A stretch of DNA of 64,000 nt from Arthrobacter_J sp038199985. Its GTDB lineage: Bacteria > Actinomycetota > Actinomycetes > Actinomycetales > Micrococcaceae. A program made the translations under genes and the position numbers. The stretch is taken from positions 62,001-126,000 of the forward strand of contig JBBPYK010000056.1 in assembly GCA_038199985.1 (NCBI GenBank). The letters run 5' to 3'. Below are positions 33,922 through 43,806 of this stretch, in pieces (within the stretch, counting starts at the first letter, position 1; each line of letters opens with the position of its first letter). A model generated the notes under the pieces. The model ran no database searches. It saw only the letters and a program-made list of their open reading frames with translations, and was not told where the DNA came from.

Positions 33922-35846
33922 CCTTTATCCTTCTTCGCTGGATCGTCCTTGCCCTTCTTGGGCTTCTCGGAGTCTTTCGGCGGATCCGCCGATTTCTCTG
34001 GATCTGGCTTTGCCGTTTCCTCTTCTTCAGGCTCTTTTTCCGGCTCGGTGGCAACAGTTACCTCAATAACGGAGCCAGGTTCCACCTCAGTGCCCTGCGG
34101 ATAGCTCTGGGCGGTGATTGTCCCCGGAGCCACGACGGAGTTCTCTTCGTCCTTGAACTCGACTCGCAGGCTTAAAGCCGGATCCGTGAGCGTGGCCTCA
34201 GCTTCCTCCTTGGTCATGTCCACCACATTGGGAACCTTCACGGTTCCCGTGGAAATGACCAGGTTTACGGTCGCATCGATTTTGACTTTCTCGCCGAGCC
34301 CCGGATCTGTGGCAACCAACCGGTCCCTGGGGACGGTGGCGCTGTTCGTTGTGGTGGTTGTCCCAGTGGTAAGGCCCAAACGCTGCAGAGTGTCACGCAC
34401 CGCCGACTCCGTCTGGCCCGCTAAATCCTCGGGTATAAGGACGGAGGACGGTCCTTTAGAAACGACGATTGTCACTTCACTGTCCGGCAGGACCTGCTCG
34501 CCGGCACCCGGAGCGGACTCGAAGACTGTGCCCTCTTCCACAGAGTCATGGAAGTCTTCCTCGACCTGTGGAGTAAGACCAGCACCGTAGATCGCGTTCT
34601 GCGCCTCTGTTTCCGTCATCTCCACAACGGTTGGCACGGCGACAGTCACCGGTTCCTCTGGCTGATTCATCTGCAGCAGAATGTAAGTACCAGCGGCTAG
34701 AACGAGCGCCAGAACGATGAACAGTGTCACAATCCAGGCCCGACGACGTTTTCGCCGGTCATCATGACGATCATCGTCTCGGGTCAGCGCCAGAGTTGAA
34801 GACCGCTCATCTTGATCCAGAGCCTCTTCGTCTGGATGAACGTCGTCGTTCGTCAGCCGTCCGCCAGCCCTCATGCGTGCCATCGCACGCGTCTCGTGAA
34901 CGTCAGAATCGGTGGAGGCCAATCCAGCTACTCCAACTGTGGACATGGCTTCCGTTGGTGGGGCCCCTTCTGAATCATCTGGTGCAACAGGCACGCCACG
35001 GCGTGCACTTTGAAGTGCGTCACGGAAAGCAGCAGCATCCTGGAACCTATCCGCGCGGTCCTTCTGCAAAGCCTTCGCAAGGACTGAATCCAGGGCAGCC
35101 GACACGTTCTCGTTGTAGACGCTCGGCGCATCCGGATGTTCGCGCACGTGCTGGTACGCAACGGACACAGGGCTATCACCGATAAACGGGGGGCGGCCAG
35201 CAAGCATTTCGTAGAGAAGACAGGCCGCGGAGTAGAGGTCGCTGCGCGCATCCACTGTCTCGCCGCGGGCTTGCTCCGGCGACAGATACTGTGCAGTACC
35301 CAGAACCGCCTGAGTCTGAGTCATGGTGGCCGCGGAGTCTGCCATAGCGCGGGCGATCCCAAAGTCCATGACCTTGACCGCGCCATCGGGGGTGATCATG
35401 ACATTCGCTGGTTTGATATCTCGGTGCACAATGCCAGCGCGATGACTATATTCCAGGGCGGCGAGGATGCCAATCGAATGGTGTATCGCATCATCGACGG
35501 ATAGTTCCCGCGCTTTGATGTACTCCCGAATAGTTCGTCCGGCAACGTACTCCATGACGATGAACGGGACACGTACGTCGTCGTGCGCCGCCGCATTCGG
35601 CATGTCTTGATCCCCAGTATCGAAGATTGAGACGATTGCCGGATGGTTCAGGGCGGCCACGGCCTGGGCTTCACGCCGGAACCTTGATTGAAACAGCGGA
35701 TCGCGAGCAAGATCCGGACGGAGCACCTTGATCGCGACGGAACGGCCCAACAGCACATCACGGGCAAGGTACACATCGGCCATACCGCCTCGGCCGATGA
35801 GTTCACCTACCTCGTAACGCCCGTTAAGGACGCGTTCGGGATTCAC
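33918..35846 (-). CDS. pknB: Ser/Thr protein kinase PknB with PASTA domains
   Basis: Transmembrane kinase that senses peptidoglycan fragments and controls wall synthesis and division. GTG 35846 (AAAGGA upstream) is preferred over an in-frame TTG at 35879 because it places the catalytic lysine at Lys40, as in M. tuberculosis PknB. HRDIKPAN has Asp143 and DFG has Asp161; the activation loop contains TMTQTQ. A basic juxtamembrane region, one membrane segment (WIVTLFIVLALVLAAGTYILL) and three PASTA domains follow, then a Lys/Glu/Pro tail of about 45 residues. It is the last gene of the fhaA-to-pknB operon. Confidence 0.96.
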   Translation of the reverse strand: MNPERVLNGRYEVGELIGRGGMADVYLARDVLLGRSVAIKVLRPDLARDPLFQSRFRREAQAVAALNHPAIVSIFDTGDQDMPNAAAHDDVRVPFIVMEYVAGRTIREYIKARELSVDDAIHHSIGILAALEYSHRAGIVHRDIKPANVMITPDGAVKVMDFGIARAMADSAATMTQTQAVLGTAQYLSPEQARGETVDARSDLYSAACLLYEMLAGRPPFIGDSPVSVAYQHVREHPDAPSVYNENVSAALDSVLAKALQKDRADRFQDAAAFRDALQSARRGVPVAPDDSEGAPPTEAMSTVGVAGLASTDSDVHETRAMARMRAGGRLTNDDVHPDEEALDQDERSSTLALTRDDDRHDDRRKRRRAWIVTLFIVLALVLAAGTYILLQMNQPEEPVTVAVPTVVEMTETEAQNAIYGAGLTPQVEEDFHDSVEEGTVFESAPGAGEQVLPDSEVTIVVSKGPSSVLIPEDLAGQTESAVRDTLQRLGLTTGTTTTTNSATVPRDRLVATDPGLGEKVKIDATVNLVISTGTVKVPNVVDMTKEEAEATLTDPALSLRVEFKDEENSVVAPGTITAQSYPQGTEVEPGSVIEVTVATEPEKEPEEEETAKPDPEKSADPPKDSEKPKKGKDDPAKKDKG

Positions 35847-35891
35847 TGGGGGTGTCCTTTCATTCGGATCGGCTATCAAGGAGACGCGTTG

Positions 35892-37670
35892 TTAGGGACT
35901 GGGAGGCGACGCGGAGGGCTCCGGCTGTGGAGCACCGTTATCAGCCGGCGGGCCAACTGACACGAAGTACGTCACCGTGCTGCCCTTGTCCACCTCTTGG
36001 CCCTCACCTGGATTCAGTTGCAGCACGGTCCCTTGCTCCTGGGTGGAACGACGCGCACCACCGTTGGCGGGCACCAACCCGGCCGCTACAAGCTGTTGAC
36101 GGACCTCGTTCTCCTGTTCGCCGATCAGGCCGCCAGGAACGGTGGCTTGCTCAACGGGTGCTGGTCCCGTCGAATAGGTAACGATGACTTCATCCCCCCG
36201 CCGCAACGTGCCGACAGGCTGAACCTGGGTCACGATGTTTTCCGGAACGTCAGCATTCGGCTGCGGATCCTCGCGAACCTTGAGGCCCAAATCTGACAGC
36301 TGGGAGACAACCTGACTGAGTTGTTGTCCCTCATAAGCAGCCGCGTTGACCACTATCTCCTCGGGCGCGTCCTCAGGCGCATCCTTGGTTGGCTCCTCAC
36401 TGGGAGCTTCAGACTCAGTCTCCGACGGCGAAGGAGACTGAGAGGCAGGCTTTGAACTCGCGGGAGCAGAAGATTTAGGTGAGGTGCTCTCATCGTTCGC
36501 TGGTGAAAACCCTTGGAAAACGAAGAATCCTGCCACAGTCAAAATGATCAGGAGGAGGAGAGCAATCAGTGGAAGCGTCCACGGACTGCGTCCACGACGC
36601 TCCTCCACCGGTTCTTCATCAACATCCTCGTCACTACTCCACTCCCGTTGTGCGGCTAAGCCGCCCGTGTCTGCCGCAGCGGCCGCCCCAACGCCGGCAA
36701 CTCCAGCACCAGCCACAGTCGGTAAGGCCGACGTCGACGGCTGCGAAACAGCCTGAGTTGGGTCCTCCGGGGTGAGGGGAACTGCCGTGGTGGCGTCGTC
36801 GTCGCCCGTGAACAACAACATACCGGGAACCGCGACTTCAGCAGCCTTGATGTCCCCACGCTGGATCGCGCTGACCGCCCGCGTCAATGCATCCGCATTT
36901 GCAGGGCGACCCGCTGGATCCTTGGCGAGCATGGACATGACCAATGCGCGCACCGGTGCCGGCACCGACGTGGGCAGTGGTGGAGGTGTGTCATTGACCT
37001 GCGCCAGGGCGATGGCGATCTGTGACTCGCCTGAGAACGGACGACGGCCAGCAAGAACCTCGTAGCCGATAATTCCCAGAGCATAAATATCCGAGGATCC
37101 CGTAGCCTGCTGACCCGTGGCCTGTTCAGGGGCCAAATACTGGGCAGTACCCATAACCTGGCCAGTCTGCGTCAACGGCACCTGATCTGCGATGCGGGCA
37201 ATGCCGAAGTCCGTGATTTTGACCTTGCCGTCCGGCATGATCAACAGGTTTCCCGGCTTCACATCGCGGTGGACGAGTCCCTGCTCGTGCGCGGCAGACA
37301 AGGCTGCGGACGTCTGACCAATGACAGAAAGAGTACGTTCAGGTGACAGAGTGCGGTCGCGTTCGATGATCGCCGACAGCGGCTGGCCAGGAACCAGCTC
37401 CATGACCAGATAACCGGAGCCCTCCTCCTCTCCGTAGTCGAAAACATTGGCAATGCCAGGGTGGCTCAACAGTGCTGTATGACGTGCTTCAGCACGGAAA
37501 CGATTGAGGAAGCCGGGGTCGCCGGTATATTCCTCTTTCAGAATCTTGATGGCGACCACACGGCCGAGAACCTGATCCCGGGCCTTCCAGACCTCACCCA
37601 TTCCCCCAATGGCGATGCGGTCCGTGAGCTGGTACCTGCCGCCTAAGGTGATACCTGTTGTAGGTCTCAC
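35892..37670 (-). CDS. pknA: Ser/Thr protein kinase PknA-like, with two PASTA-like domains
   Basis: Cytoplasmic kinase domain with Lys42, HRDVKPGN (Asp136) and DFG (Asp154). These are followed by a long Ala/Pro-rich linker, one membrane segment (WTLPLIALLLLIILTVAGFFVFQGF), a Ser/Pro/Glu stalk and two PASTA-like repeats. Mycobacterial PknA has no PASTA domains, so this version has an added sensor. GTG 37670 overlaps the pbpA stop by 4 nt. pknB follows after 45 nt. Confidence 0.93.
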   Translation of the reverse strand: MRPTTGITLGGRYQLTDRIAIGGMGEVWKARDQVLGRVVAIKILKEEYTGDPGFLNRFRAEARHTALLSHPGIANVFDYGEEEGSGYLVMELVPGQPLSAIIERDRTLSPERTLSVIGQTSAALSAAHEQGLVHRDVKPGNLLIMPDGKVKITDFGIARIADQVPLTQTGQVMGTAQYLAPEQATGQQATGSSDIYALGIIGYEVLAGRRPFSGESQIAIALAQVNDTPPPLPTSVPAPVRALVMSMLAKDPAGRPANADALTRAVSAIQRGDIKAAEVAVPGMLLFTGDDDATTAVPLTPEDPTQAVSQPSTSALPTVAGAGVAGVGAAAAADTGGLAAQREWSSDEDVDEEPVEERRGRSPWTLPLIALLLLIILTVAGFFVFQGFSPANDESTSPKSSAPASSKPASQSPSPSETESEAPSEEPTKDAPEDAPEEIVVNAAAYEGQQLSQVVSQLSDLGLKVREDPQPNADVPENIVTQVQPVGTLRRGDEVIVTYSTGPAPVEQATVPGGLIGEQENEVRQQLVAAGLVPANGGARRSTQEQGTVLQLNPGEGQEVDKGSTVTYFVSVGPPADNGAPQPEPSASPPSP

Positions 37671-39118
37671 TTGTTCAACACCGCCTCTAGAATTCTCTTA
37701 GCGTTTGGACTTGTTAGTTGCGCCCCTGTTGGGACGTCTACATTTTCAATGACAATCGTGACCACAACCTTTGGATCCTCAGCCGGCGCGAATCCTGTGT
37801 ACCAGGAGTTGTTTCCCGTGGTCCCCTGCAGCAGTTCCGCGGTTCCCGTCTTGGATGCGACATCGACACCGGGAATCTGGGCACCGGTCGCGGTGCCTCC
37901 CTCTGTCGTTCCGATCATCCATTCAGTAATCTGGTTTGCTACCTCCGGTGACGTGGAGGTGTTCAGAACCTCCGGCTGGGGCTCATCAATGACCCGCAGA
38001 TCCGGGGCACGAACCGAACGGACCAGCTGTGGCTTCATTTGGACGCCGTCGTTGGCAATCGCCGCTGTCATCATGGCGATCTGCAGCGGGGTGGCCTTGA
38101 CGTTGTACTGGCCGATGGCCGATTGCGCTAGTTGGGGTTCGTTTAGTTCCTCTTCGGGAAACTGGCTCGCCTCAACCCGGGTAGGAATGAACAACTGCTC
38201 GCTGAAGCCGAACTCACGCGCTTCCTTGAGGATAGTGTCCTGACCCAGTTCGAGGGCGATTCCGGCAAAAGCGGTATTGCAGGAATGAGCGAGAGCGAAG
38301 GCGAAGTCCGCCACCGACCTGCTGGAACACTGTCCAGAGACGTAGTTCGGCAGCTGGTATGTAGTTCCCTCGAGTTCGAGATTCTGCGGGTTCGGCAGCT
38401 CCGACTCGGCGTCGTACTGATCAGATTCCAAGGCAGCGGCCACGTCGATTATTTTGAAGACTGAACCGGGTGCAAGCAGTTTCTGGGTCGCTGGGTTGAG
38501 GTACGGAGATAATCCTGGAGTATCGATCAGCTGTTGTATGTTCTCGTTCACGACCTGCGTATTGACTCCAGCCAGCAGGTTCGGATCATAGGACGGCTTG
38601 GAGACCATGGCCAAGATGTCCCCCGTGGACGGCTCCATCACGACGATTGATCCCTGTTGGCCCTCTGGGATGAGGTCCCAGGCAAGCTGCTGCAGCTGGG
38701 GATCAATCGTGAGTTCGACCGAGGCACCCTGCCCCATACTGCCGTTGAACAAGCCCGCCATGCGGTCGAAGAACTGTGAATCACTGGTTCCCGTGAGCTG
38801 TTCCTGCAGAGTTGATTCGAGTTGCGTGGCACCGTGGGAGAGCGAGAAGAACCCCGTGAGGTGGGCATAGAGGTTTGGCTCGTTGTAGACACGTTGGTAG
38901 GGGAACTGCCCATCAGTTTCCACCGATTCAGCGATCGGTTTGCCGTCAACAAGGATGGACCCACGGTTATCGCCAAAATTCTGGAGCACAGTGCGCCGGT
39001 TCAACGGATTATCTGTGAGCGTCTCAGCACCGATGAACTGGACATAGGTCAGTGAACCGAAGAGCAGAGTAAACATGGCAACGGCGACAATCCACGACGT
39101 ACGAATGGCCTGATTCAT
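37667..39118 (-). CDS. pbpA: Penicillin-binding protein PbpA (class B transpeptidase)
   Basis: Peptidoglycan transpeptidase anchored by an N-terminal membrane segment (about 9-27). Its 483 residues carry the serine active site SVFK (Ser219), SCN (279-281) and KTG (423-425). It pairs with the neighbouring FtsW/RodA polymerase. Start and stop overlap the neighbours by 4 nt each, so the operon is translationally coupled. Confidence 0.95.
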   Translation of the reverse strand: MNQAIRTSWIVAVAMFTLLFGSLTYVQFIGAETLTDNPLNRRTVLQNFGDNRGSILVDGKPIAESVETDGQFPYQRVYNEPNLYAHLTGFFSLSHGATQLESTLQEQLTGTSDSQFFDRMAGLFNGSMGQGASVELTIDPQLQQLAWDLIPEGQQGSIVVMEPSTGDILAMVSKPSYDPNLLAGVNTQVVNENIQQLIDTPGLSPYLNPATQKLLAPGSVFKIIDVAAALESDQYDAESELPNPQNLELEGTTYQLPNYVSGQCSSRSVADFAFALAHSCNTAFAGIALELGQDTILKEAREFGFSEQLFIPTRVEASQFPEEELNEPQLAQSAIGQYNVKATPLQIAMMTAAIANDGVQMKPQLVRSVRAPDLRVIDEPQPEVLNTSTSPEVANQITEWMIGTTEGGTATGAQIPGVDVASKTGTAELLQGTTGNNSWYTGFAPAEDPKVVVTIVIENVDVPTGAQLTSPNAKRILEAVLNK

Positions 39119-40539
39119 GCCGATTCCACCTCTCCGTGCAAGAGGCGTTTCCTCAACGAGGCCTGTTTCCCTACAAGCACCTTGGGCTGCTCATCCGTGC
39201 TGGGGATGGGGCCAGTCGCCGGTGGACGTCGGGCCGCTTGCGAAATCGACAGGAGCAGCGCAACAATAATCCAGTTTGCGAGCAACGCCGATCCGCCAGC
39301 GGACATGAAGGGTGTGGTCAAGCCTGTGAGCGGTATCAAGCGGGTAACTCCGCCGATGACCACGAAACACTGGAGGGCGATCGTGAACGACAAGCCCGTT
39401 GCGAGCAGTTTTCCGAACCCGTCTTTGGTTCCCAACGCCGCCCGAAAACCACGAGAAATCAGCAGGACGTACAACAGAACGATGGCAAACAGCCCGATCA
39501 AGCCGAGTTCTTCGCCGAGGGATGCAATGATCATGTCGGAATTCGCGTACGTGACGAGTCCGGGGCGGCCTTCACCCAGACCTGTCCCCACGAGACCACC
39601 GCTTGCGAGGCCAAAGAGGCCCTGCACCACCTGTCCACTGCCGCCCGGAACGCGGTCGTAGACCTCTGGATCAAAAGCGTTGACCCAACTGTCGATCCGT
39701 AGGGCAACATGTGAGAAAAGCTGCATGGCAACGAACCCGCCAACAGCGATCATGGCTAAACCAATCAAGATCCAACTAATGCGCCCTGTAGCGACGTAGA
39801 TCATGGCCATGAATAGTCCGAAGAACAGTACGGACGTCCCGAGGTCGCGCTGGAAGACCAGAACCCCAATACTGACCATCCAGGCCGCGATCATTGGCGC
39901 CAGATCCTGGAATCGTGGCAACTGTAGCGGGCCGATCTTCTTGCCTGCGAGGAGGATGAGATCGCGGTTTGTCGATAAATACCCCGCAAAGAATATAGCG
40001 AGGGTGATCTTTGCAATTTCCCCGGGCTGGAAAGTGCCGATGCCGACGCTGATCCAGATGCGGGCGCCGTTGATGGATAGCCCTAGTGGTGTGAGCGGCA
40101 GCAAGAGCAGCACGGCACTGGCCAACAGGGAAATGTAAGTGAACCGTCGTAATACCCGATGATCCCTGAACAGCCAGATGACGGCGCCAGCCGCTACCAT
40201 GGCGACTGCGGTTAGCATGGCCTGGCTACCGGCAGCATGTTGGTCATCCGGCAATGAGAGATCCAGCCGGGCGATCATCGCCAACCCGATCCCATTCAAG
40301 GCAGTGGCGATGGGAAGAATGAGGGGATCGGCATACTTAGCCCGGATGCGCACAATGACGTGGATTGTCAAAGCGAGTCCGGCGAACAATCCATTGGTCA
40401 CGAAGAATCCGCTGTCCAGCGGTGTTCCGCCGCCGAGTGACACAATAACGTTCGCTCCCACACCGGCAATCAGAGCCAGCAGAAGTAGCATCAGCTCGAT
40501 ATTCCGTCGAGGTTTGGGGGTTGTTAGAACGTCGCTCAA
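39115..40539 (-). CDS. rodA: FtsW/RodA/SpoVE family peptidoglycan glycosyltransferase
   Basis: Polymerises lipid II into glycan strands in partnership with PbpA. Its 474 residues have about 11-12 membrane segments. They contain FQPGEIAKITLAIFFAGYL, QRDLGTSVLFFGLFMAMIYVATGR and the C-terminal GGVTRLIPLTGLTTPFMSAGGSALLANW of the SEDS family. In mycobacteria the gene at this position is called RodA. A cytoplasmic tail of about 45 residues follows. Confidence 0.94.
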   Translation of the reverse strand: MSDVLTTPKPRRNIELMLLLLALIAGVGANVIVSLGGGTPLDSGFFVTNGLFAGLALTIHVIVRIRAKYADPLILPIATALNGIGLAMIARLDLSLPDDQHAAGSQAMLTAVAMVAAGAVIWLFRDHRVLRRFTYISLLASAVLLLLPLTPLGLSINGARIWISVGIGTFQPGEIAKITLAIFFAGYLSTNRDLILLAGKKIGPLQLPRFQDLAPMIAAWMVSIGVLVFQRDLGTSVLFFGLFMAMIYVATGRISWILIGLAMIAVGGFVAMQLFSHVALRIDSWVNAFDPEVYDRVPGGSGQVVQGLFGLASGGLVGTGLGEGRPGLVTYANSDMIIASLGEELGLIGLFAIVLLYVLLISRGFRAALGTKDGFGKLLATGLSFTIALQCFVVIGGVTRLIPLTGLTTPFMSAGGSALLANWIIVALLLSISQAARRPPATGPIPSTDEQPKVLVGKQASLRKRLLHGEVESA

Positions 40540-40541
40540 AG

Positions 40542-42131
40542 TCAGTTCCCCTCACAACGTCGGGCTGCAGCCTCGCCCGAAAGAGGCGTGGCCGACGGCG
40601 AGGCGGAAGATGTTGGGCTCGAGGTTGGTGAAGGTGATGAGCTCGTGGACTTCGATGCGCTGGGACTAGGGCTGGCTTTGCCGGTGGTTGACGACGTGGG
40701 CTTCGATGTCGGTACCGGTGAAGTCTCTGGTCCCGGAGATGGGGCAATCACAGCTCGTGCGGTACAACGAAGCTCATCCACGATCTCCTGGGCGTGTTCC
40801 AGATCCCGCGCAGGAAGAGTAGTTTCTAGCCTGTCTCTTGAGTACTCCGGCAAACTGGACACAGGAATTTCCGTGACGTCAGTGACGTGAGAGAGCTCAA
40901 TGGGGCCAAGCGTCTGAGAGACACCATTGAAAATGGCGACACGATCGTCGACAGCGGACACGTAGTACCGGGTCTGCGTCCACAGGAATCCGAATCCCAA
41001 AACGGCGATGAGGATCAGCGTCATCAGCGCCATGAACGTCGGGATGACCCAACGTCTTTTGGGTGAATCCCGCTGTTCGGGAGCTTCATCCTGAGAAGAC
41101 CCATCATGCTCGGGTGCCTTATGCATGAGCAGCTTGGCAGCGCGACGCTCGTTCGACTGCTGGGTGACGATCGGAATCTGTCCGGTCTCTGTTGCTAAAG
41201 CCGCAGAGCCGACCAATTCATGCGGTCGTTGCGCTAGATCCCTGCGGATCATATCGGCCCGAATAGTATCGTCGACAGTTGTTGTCTTCTGCTTCCGCGC
41301 CCGGGAGTCCTTAGTATCGGAGCCTGTTGTGACTGTGTTGTCGTCGTCATCGTTCCGCGCACGGACGCGCACCGGCTCCAGCGGAACTGCTGGCACGATC
41401 AAATCGTCCTTGGTCGCCTCCGCTATCTCAATCACGGCAATCGTCACATTGTCCGGAGCGCCACCGGCGAGGGTGAGTTCTACCAGGGTGTTGACGCACT
41501 CTCGCAGGCTGGACGACTCCCGAAACACTTGCTCAATGGCGGAGTCCCGCAGAACCGCCATCAGGCCGTCCGAGCACAGTAGCCATTTTTCGCCCGGAAC
41601 GGCGTCGAATGTTTCAACGTCGAGTTCCGGGCTGGCATCGACATCGCCCAGAACCCGCATCAATACGTTTTTATGCGGATGGACCTCTGCCTCTTCGGGT
41701 CTCAGCCGTCCTTCGTCGATGAGCCGCTGCACAAAGGTGTGGTCGATGCTCATCTGCTCAAAAAAGTTGTCCTTGAGCCGATACGCCCGCGAATCCCCTA
41801 TGTGCGCAAGAGTTATGTGGTTTCCGTCGAGCAAGAGGGCCGTGCAAGTGGTGCCCATACCGGCGAGCTGTGGATTGGTGCCCACGAGTTCGGACAGTAG
41901 CGAATTGGCAGTCTGAATTTCATCGGCCAAAATGGTCGCTGCGTCGCCGTCGTACGGATGATCCAGATGCACCAGGTCCAGCACGGTAGAAGCAGAAGCA
42001 ATGTTGCCACCCGCATGCCCACCCATGCCGTCAGCTACAACGGCCAGGTTCTGGCCTACATACGCTGAATCGTCATTCTTGGCACGTGAACCCACATCGG
42101 AGCGCACGGCATAGCGCAAAATTAGCGCCAT
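40542..42131 (-). CDS. pstP: PP2C-type Ser/Thr phosphatase PstP
   Basis: Dephosphorylates PknA/PknB and their substrates. Its 529 residues begin with the metal-dependent phosphatase domain (1-235): RSDVGSRAKNDDS, ADGMGGHAGG, LCSDGL and GAPDNVTIAVIE supply the metal-binding aspartates. A charged linker, one membrane segment (WVIPTFMALMTLILIAVLGFGFLW), a 70-residue outer part and a Ser/Pro/Thr-rich tail follow. It lies 1 nt from fhaB and 2 nt from rodA. Confidence 0.96.
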   Translation of the reverse strand: MALILRYAVRSDVGSRAKNDDSAYVGQNLAVVADGMGGHAGGNIASASTVLDLVHLDHPYDGDAATILADEIQTANSLLSELVGTNPQLAGMGTTCTALLLDGNHITLAHIGDSRAYRLKDNFFEQMSIDHTFVQRLIDEGRLRPEEAEVHPHKNVLMRVLGDVDASPELDVETFDAVPGEKWLLCSDGLMAVLRDSAIEQVFRESSSLRECVNTLVELTLAGGAPDNVTIAVIEIAEATKDDLIVPAVPLEPVRVRARNDDDDNTVTTGSDTKDSRARKQKTTTVDDTIRADMIRRDLAQRPHELVGSAALATETGQIPIVTQQSNERRAAKLLMHKAPEHDGSSQDEAPEQRDSPKRRWVIPTFMALMTLILIAVLGFGFLWTQTRYYVSAVDDRVAIFNGVSQTLGPIELSHVTDVTEIPVSSLPEYSRDRLETTLPARDLEHAQEIVDELRCTARAVIAPSPGPETSPVPTSKPTSSTTGKASPSPSASKSTSSSPSPTSSPTSSASPSATPLSGEAAARRCEGN

Positions 42132-42132
42132 A

Positions 42133-42594
42133 CTATGGCCTCAATTCGATGACCGTCTTGCCGATCCGGATGGGTACTCCGGGCTCAACGGGCAGTGCAC
42201 GGGTCAGCTGACTACCGGACACGAATGTTCCGTTGGTGGAACCCAGGTCCTCAACGAACCACCGGCTTCCCTGAGGAAAGAGACGCGCATGTCGACCAGA
42301 GGCGTAGTCATCATCCAAAACTAGTGTTGCTTCTTGAGCGCGCCCAAGAAGGATGGGGCTGTTGGTCAGCTCCAGAGTGGTCCCTTTGAGCGGACCTTCG
42401 GTGACCACGAGTTCCCTTGCAGATTTTCTGGGCGCTGTGTTGGCAGCGGGAGCTTGGCCAGCAGACCTGACCCCGGTACGTGTACGTTGACCGACCATCA
42501 AATCACGGCGTAGCGCGCTCACAATGCTGATCACCAGAACCCACAACAGGATGAGAAAGCCGTAGCGCAATAGCGTCAACGTCAGATCACTCAT
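42133..42594 (-). CDS. fhaB: FHA-domain protein FhaB/FipA
   Basis: Phosphothreonine reader of the PknA/PknB pathway. In mycobacteria FipA links FtsZ and FtsQ under stress. Its 153 residues have an N-terminal membrane segment (about 6-26) and a C-terminal FHA domain with GR, SGRHARL and DLGSTNGTFV. Its ATG overlaps the fhaA stop by 4 nt. Confidence 0.95.
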   Translation of the reverse strand: MSDLTLTLLRYGFLILLWVLVISIVSALRRDLMVGQRTRTGVRSAGQAPAANTAPRKSARELVVTEGPLKGTTLELTNSPILLGRAQEATLVLDDDYASGRHARLFPQGSRWFVEDLGSTNGTFVSGSQLTRALPVEPGVPIRIGKTVIELRP

Positions 42595-43328
42595 TCGGCG
42601 GCTCCACCATTTGTAGGAACCAAACGAAAAGTAGCCCGGGCACGGCCCATGGTGATGACAGACCCGTCGGTGAGCTCAATCTGACCGTGCAACCGTTCCC
42701 CATTGACGTAACTTCCATTGGTCGAGCCAAGATCCACTGCGAGGACTGAAGAGCCTCTCCGGCGGATTTCGAGATGTCTGCGTGACACTCCGGTGTCTTC
42801 AACCCGGATATCGGCTTCCGTGGACCGCCCGATAATTGCGGATTCAAGCGTCAACGAGTGACGGTGGCCGCCTATGTCAAGCACTGGTTCATTCCGAGCG
42901 GGACGTCGGGAGGGCGCAGCGGGCGCCTTAGGCGCAGAGGTCTGACGAGGTTGGCCCGCCTTCTCGGTGGTGGAATCGATCTCCAAAGCACCTGCTTTCA
43001 GATCTACGTCCCGGATGAAAGACACACGCACTGGACCGCGAAGCGTGTAGTTCTGGCTGTTGACGTGCGCGATCACCACGTCGCAGAGCTCCTCCGCAAG
43101 GGGAGCGCCCCACTCCTGAGCGTGGGCAAAATCCGCAGCAGAGAGACGGGCGGCAAAAACATTGGGGGCTAGGGTGCGGCCCTCTCCAATGGTGTAGGCC
43201 TTGTTATCCAGCTCGCGACGCAAGGCGCTGGCAATTTCCACCGGCTGTACTTCCGCTTTTGAACCAGTAGAGAAGGCGCCGCGGACTACCTTCTCAATAC
43301 CGCGCTCGAAGTTGTCGAGAATGCCCAT
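42591..43328 (-). CDS. fhaA: DUF3662 and FHA domain protein FhaA
   Basis: First gene of the kinase/cell-shape operon. Residues 1-125 form the DUF3662 domain (MGILDNFERGIEKVVRGAF and following), residues 126-155 a Pro/Ala linker, and the FHA domain ends with SRRHLEIRRR and DLGSTNGSYVNGE. In M. tuberculosis FhaA binds the phosphorylated pseudokinase of MviN to hold back peptidoglycan synthesis; the matching pseudokinase-like protein here is the gene at 4631-5974. A 17-bp region of purine-rich sequence (GAGAGGAGGCAACGG) precedes ATG 43328. Confidence 0.96.
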   Translation of the reverse strand: MGILDNFERGIEKVVRGAFSTGSKAEVQPVEIASALRRELDNKAYTIGEGRTLAPNVFAARLSAADFAHAQEWGAPLAEELCDVVIAHVNSQNYTLRGPVRVSFIRDVDLKAGALEIDSTTEKAGQPRQTSAPKAPAAPSRRPARNEPVLDIGGHRHSLTLESAIIGRSTEADIRVEDTGVSRRHLEIRRRGSSVLAVDLGSTNGSYVNGERLHGQIELTDGSVITMGRARATFRLVPTNGGAAE

Positions 43329-43622
43329 CCGTTGCCTCCTCTCGTTGTGTCATTTCTGCTTCCGCTCCAGCCGAGGTTACCCGTCTTGGTCCGCTGGTAG
43401 GCACCGAGCAAGAATAATCGTGCCCGGACTGCCTCGTGCGTACTTCTCGATACTACTTGGGGAGTATGGAAATGACCTCAATCAGAGCATTGTCGAAGCC
43501 AATTAGTGATAACGATTCGTGCTCCGGGCTGGTTGCACTGAAACCTGGTTTAGGTTAAACGGCCGGAGTTTGGTTATGCTTGATCTCGCTGTTCTTGGAG
43601 GTTTCGACCCCCAAAGCACTAT

Positions 43623-43705
43623 GCGCGAGTGGCGGAACGGCAGACGCGCTGGCTTCAGGTGCCAGTATCCGAAAGGGTGTGGGGGTTCAAATCCCCCCTC
43701 GCGCA
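43623..43705 (+). tRNA. tRNA-Leu (CAG)
   Basis: 83 nt with the long variable arm of leucine tRNAs. The acceptor stem is GCGCGAG/CTCGCGC, anticodon CAG lies at 43656-43658, and the T arm is GGGGGTTCAAATCCCCC. Confidence 0.96.
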
Positions 43706-43714
43706 CAGAAAATC

Positions 43715-43750
43715 AAAAAGCACCTCCGGCTTCGTCCAGGGGTGCTTTTT
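43715..43750 (+). terminator. Terminator after tRNA-Leu
   Basis: AAAAAGCACC (43715-43724) pairs with GGTGCTTTTT (43741-43750). The A/T ends make it usable in both directions, and it also faces the end of the minus-strand antiporter gene. Confidence 0.85.
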
Positions 43751-43806
43751 GCGTTGTCGAAGCCATGTTGGCCGACAGAAACCTGCCAGCGAGAACCCAC
43801 CCTGAA

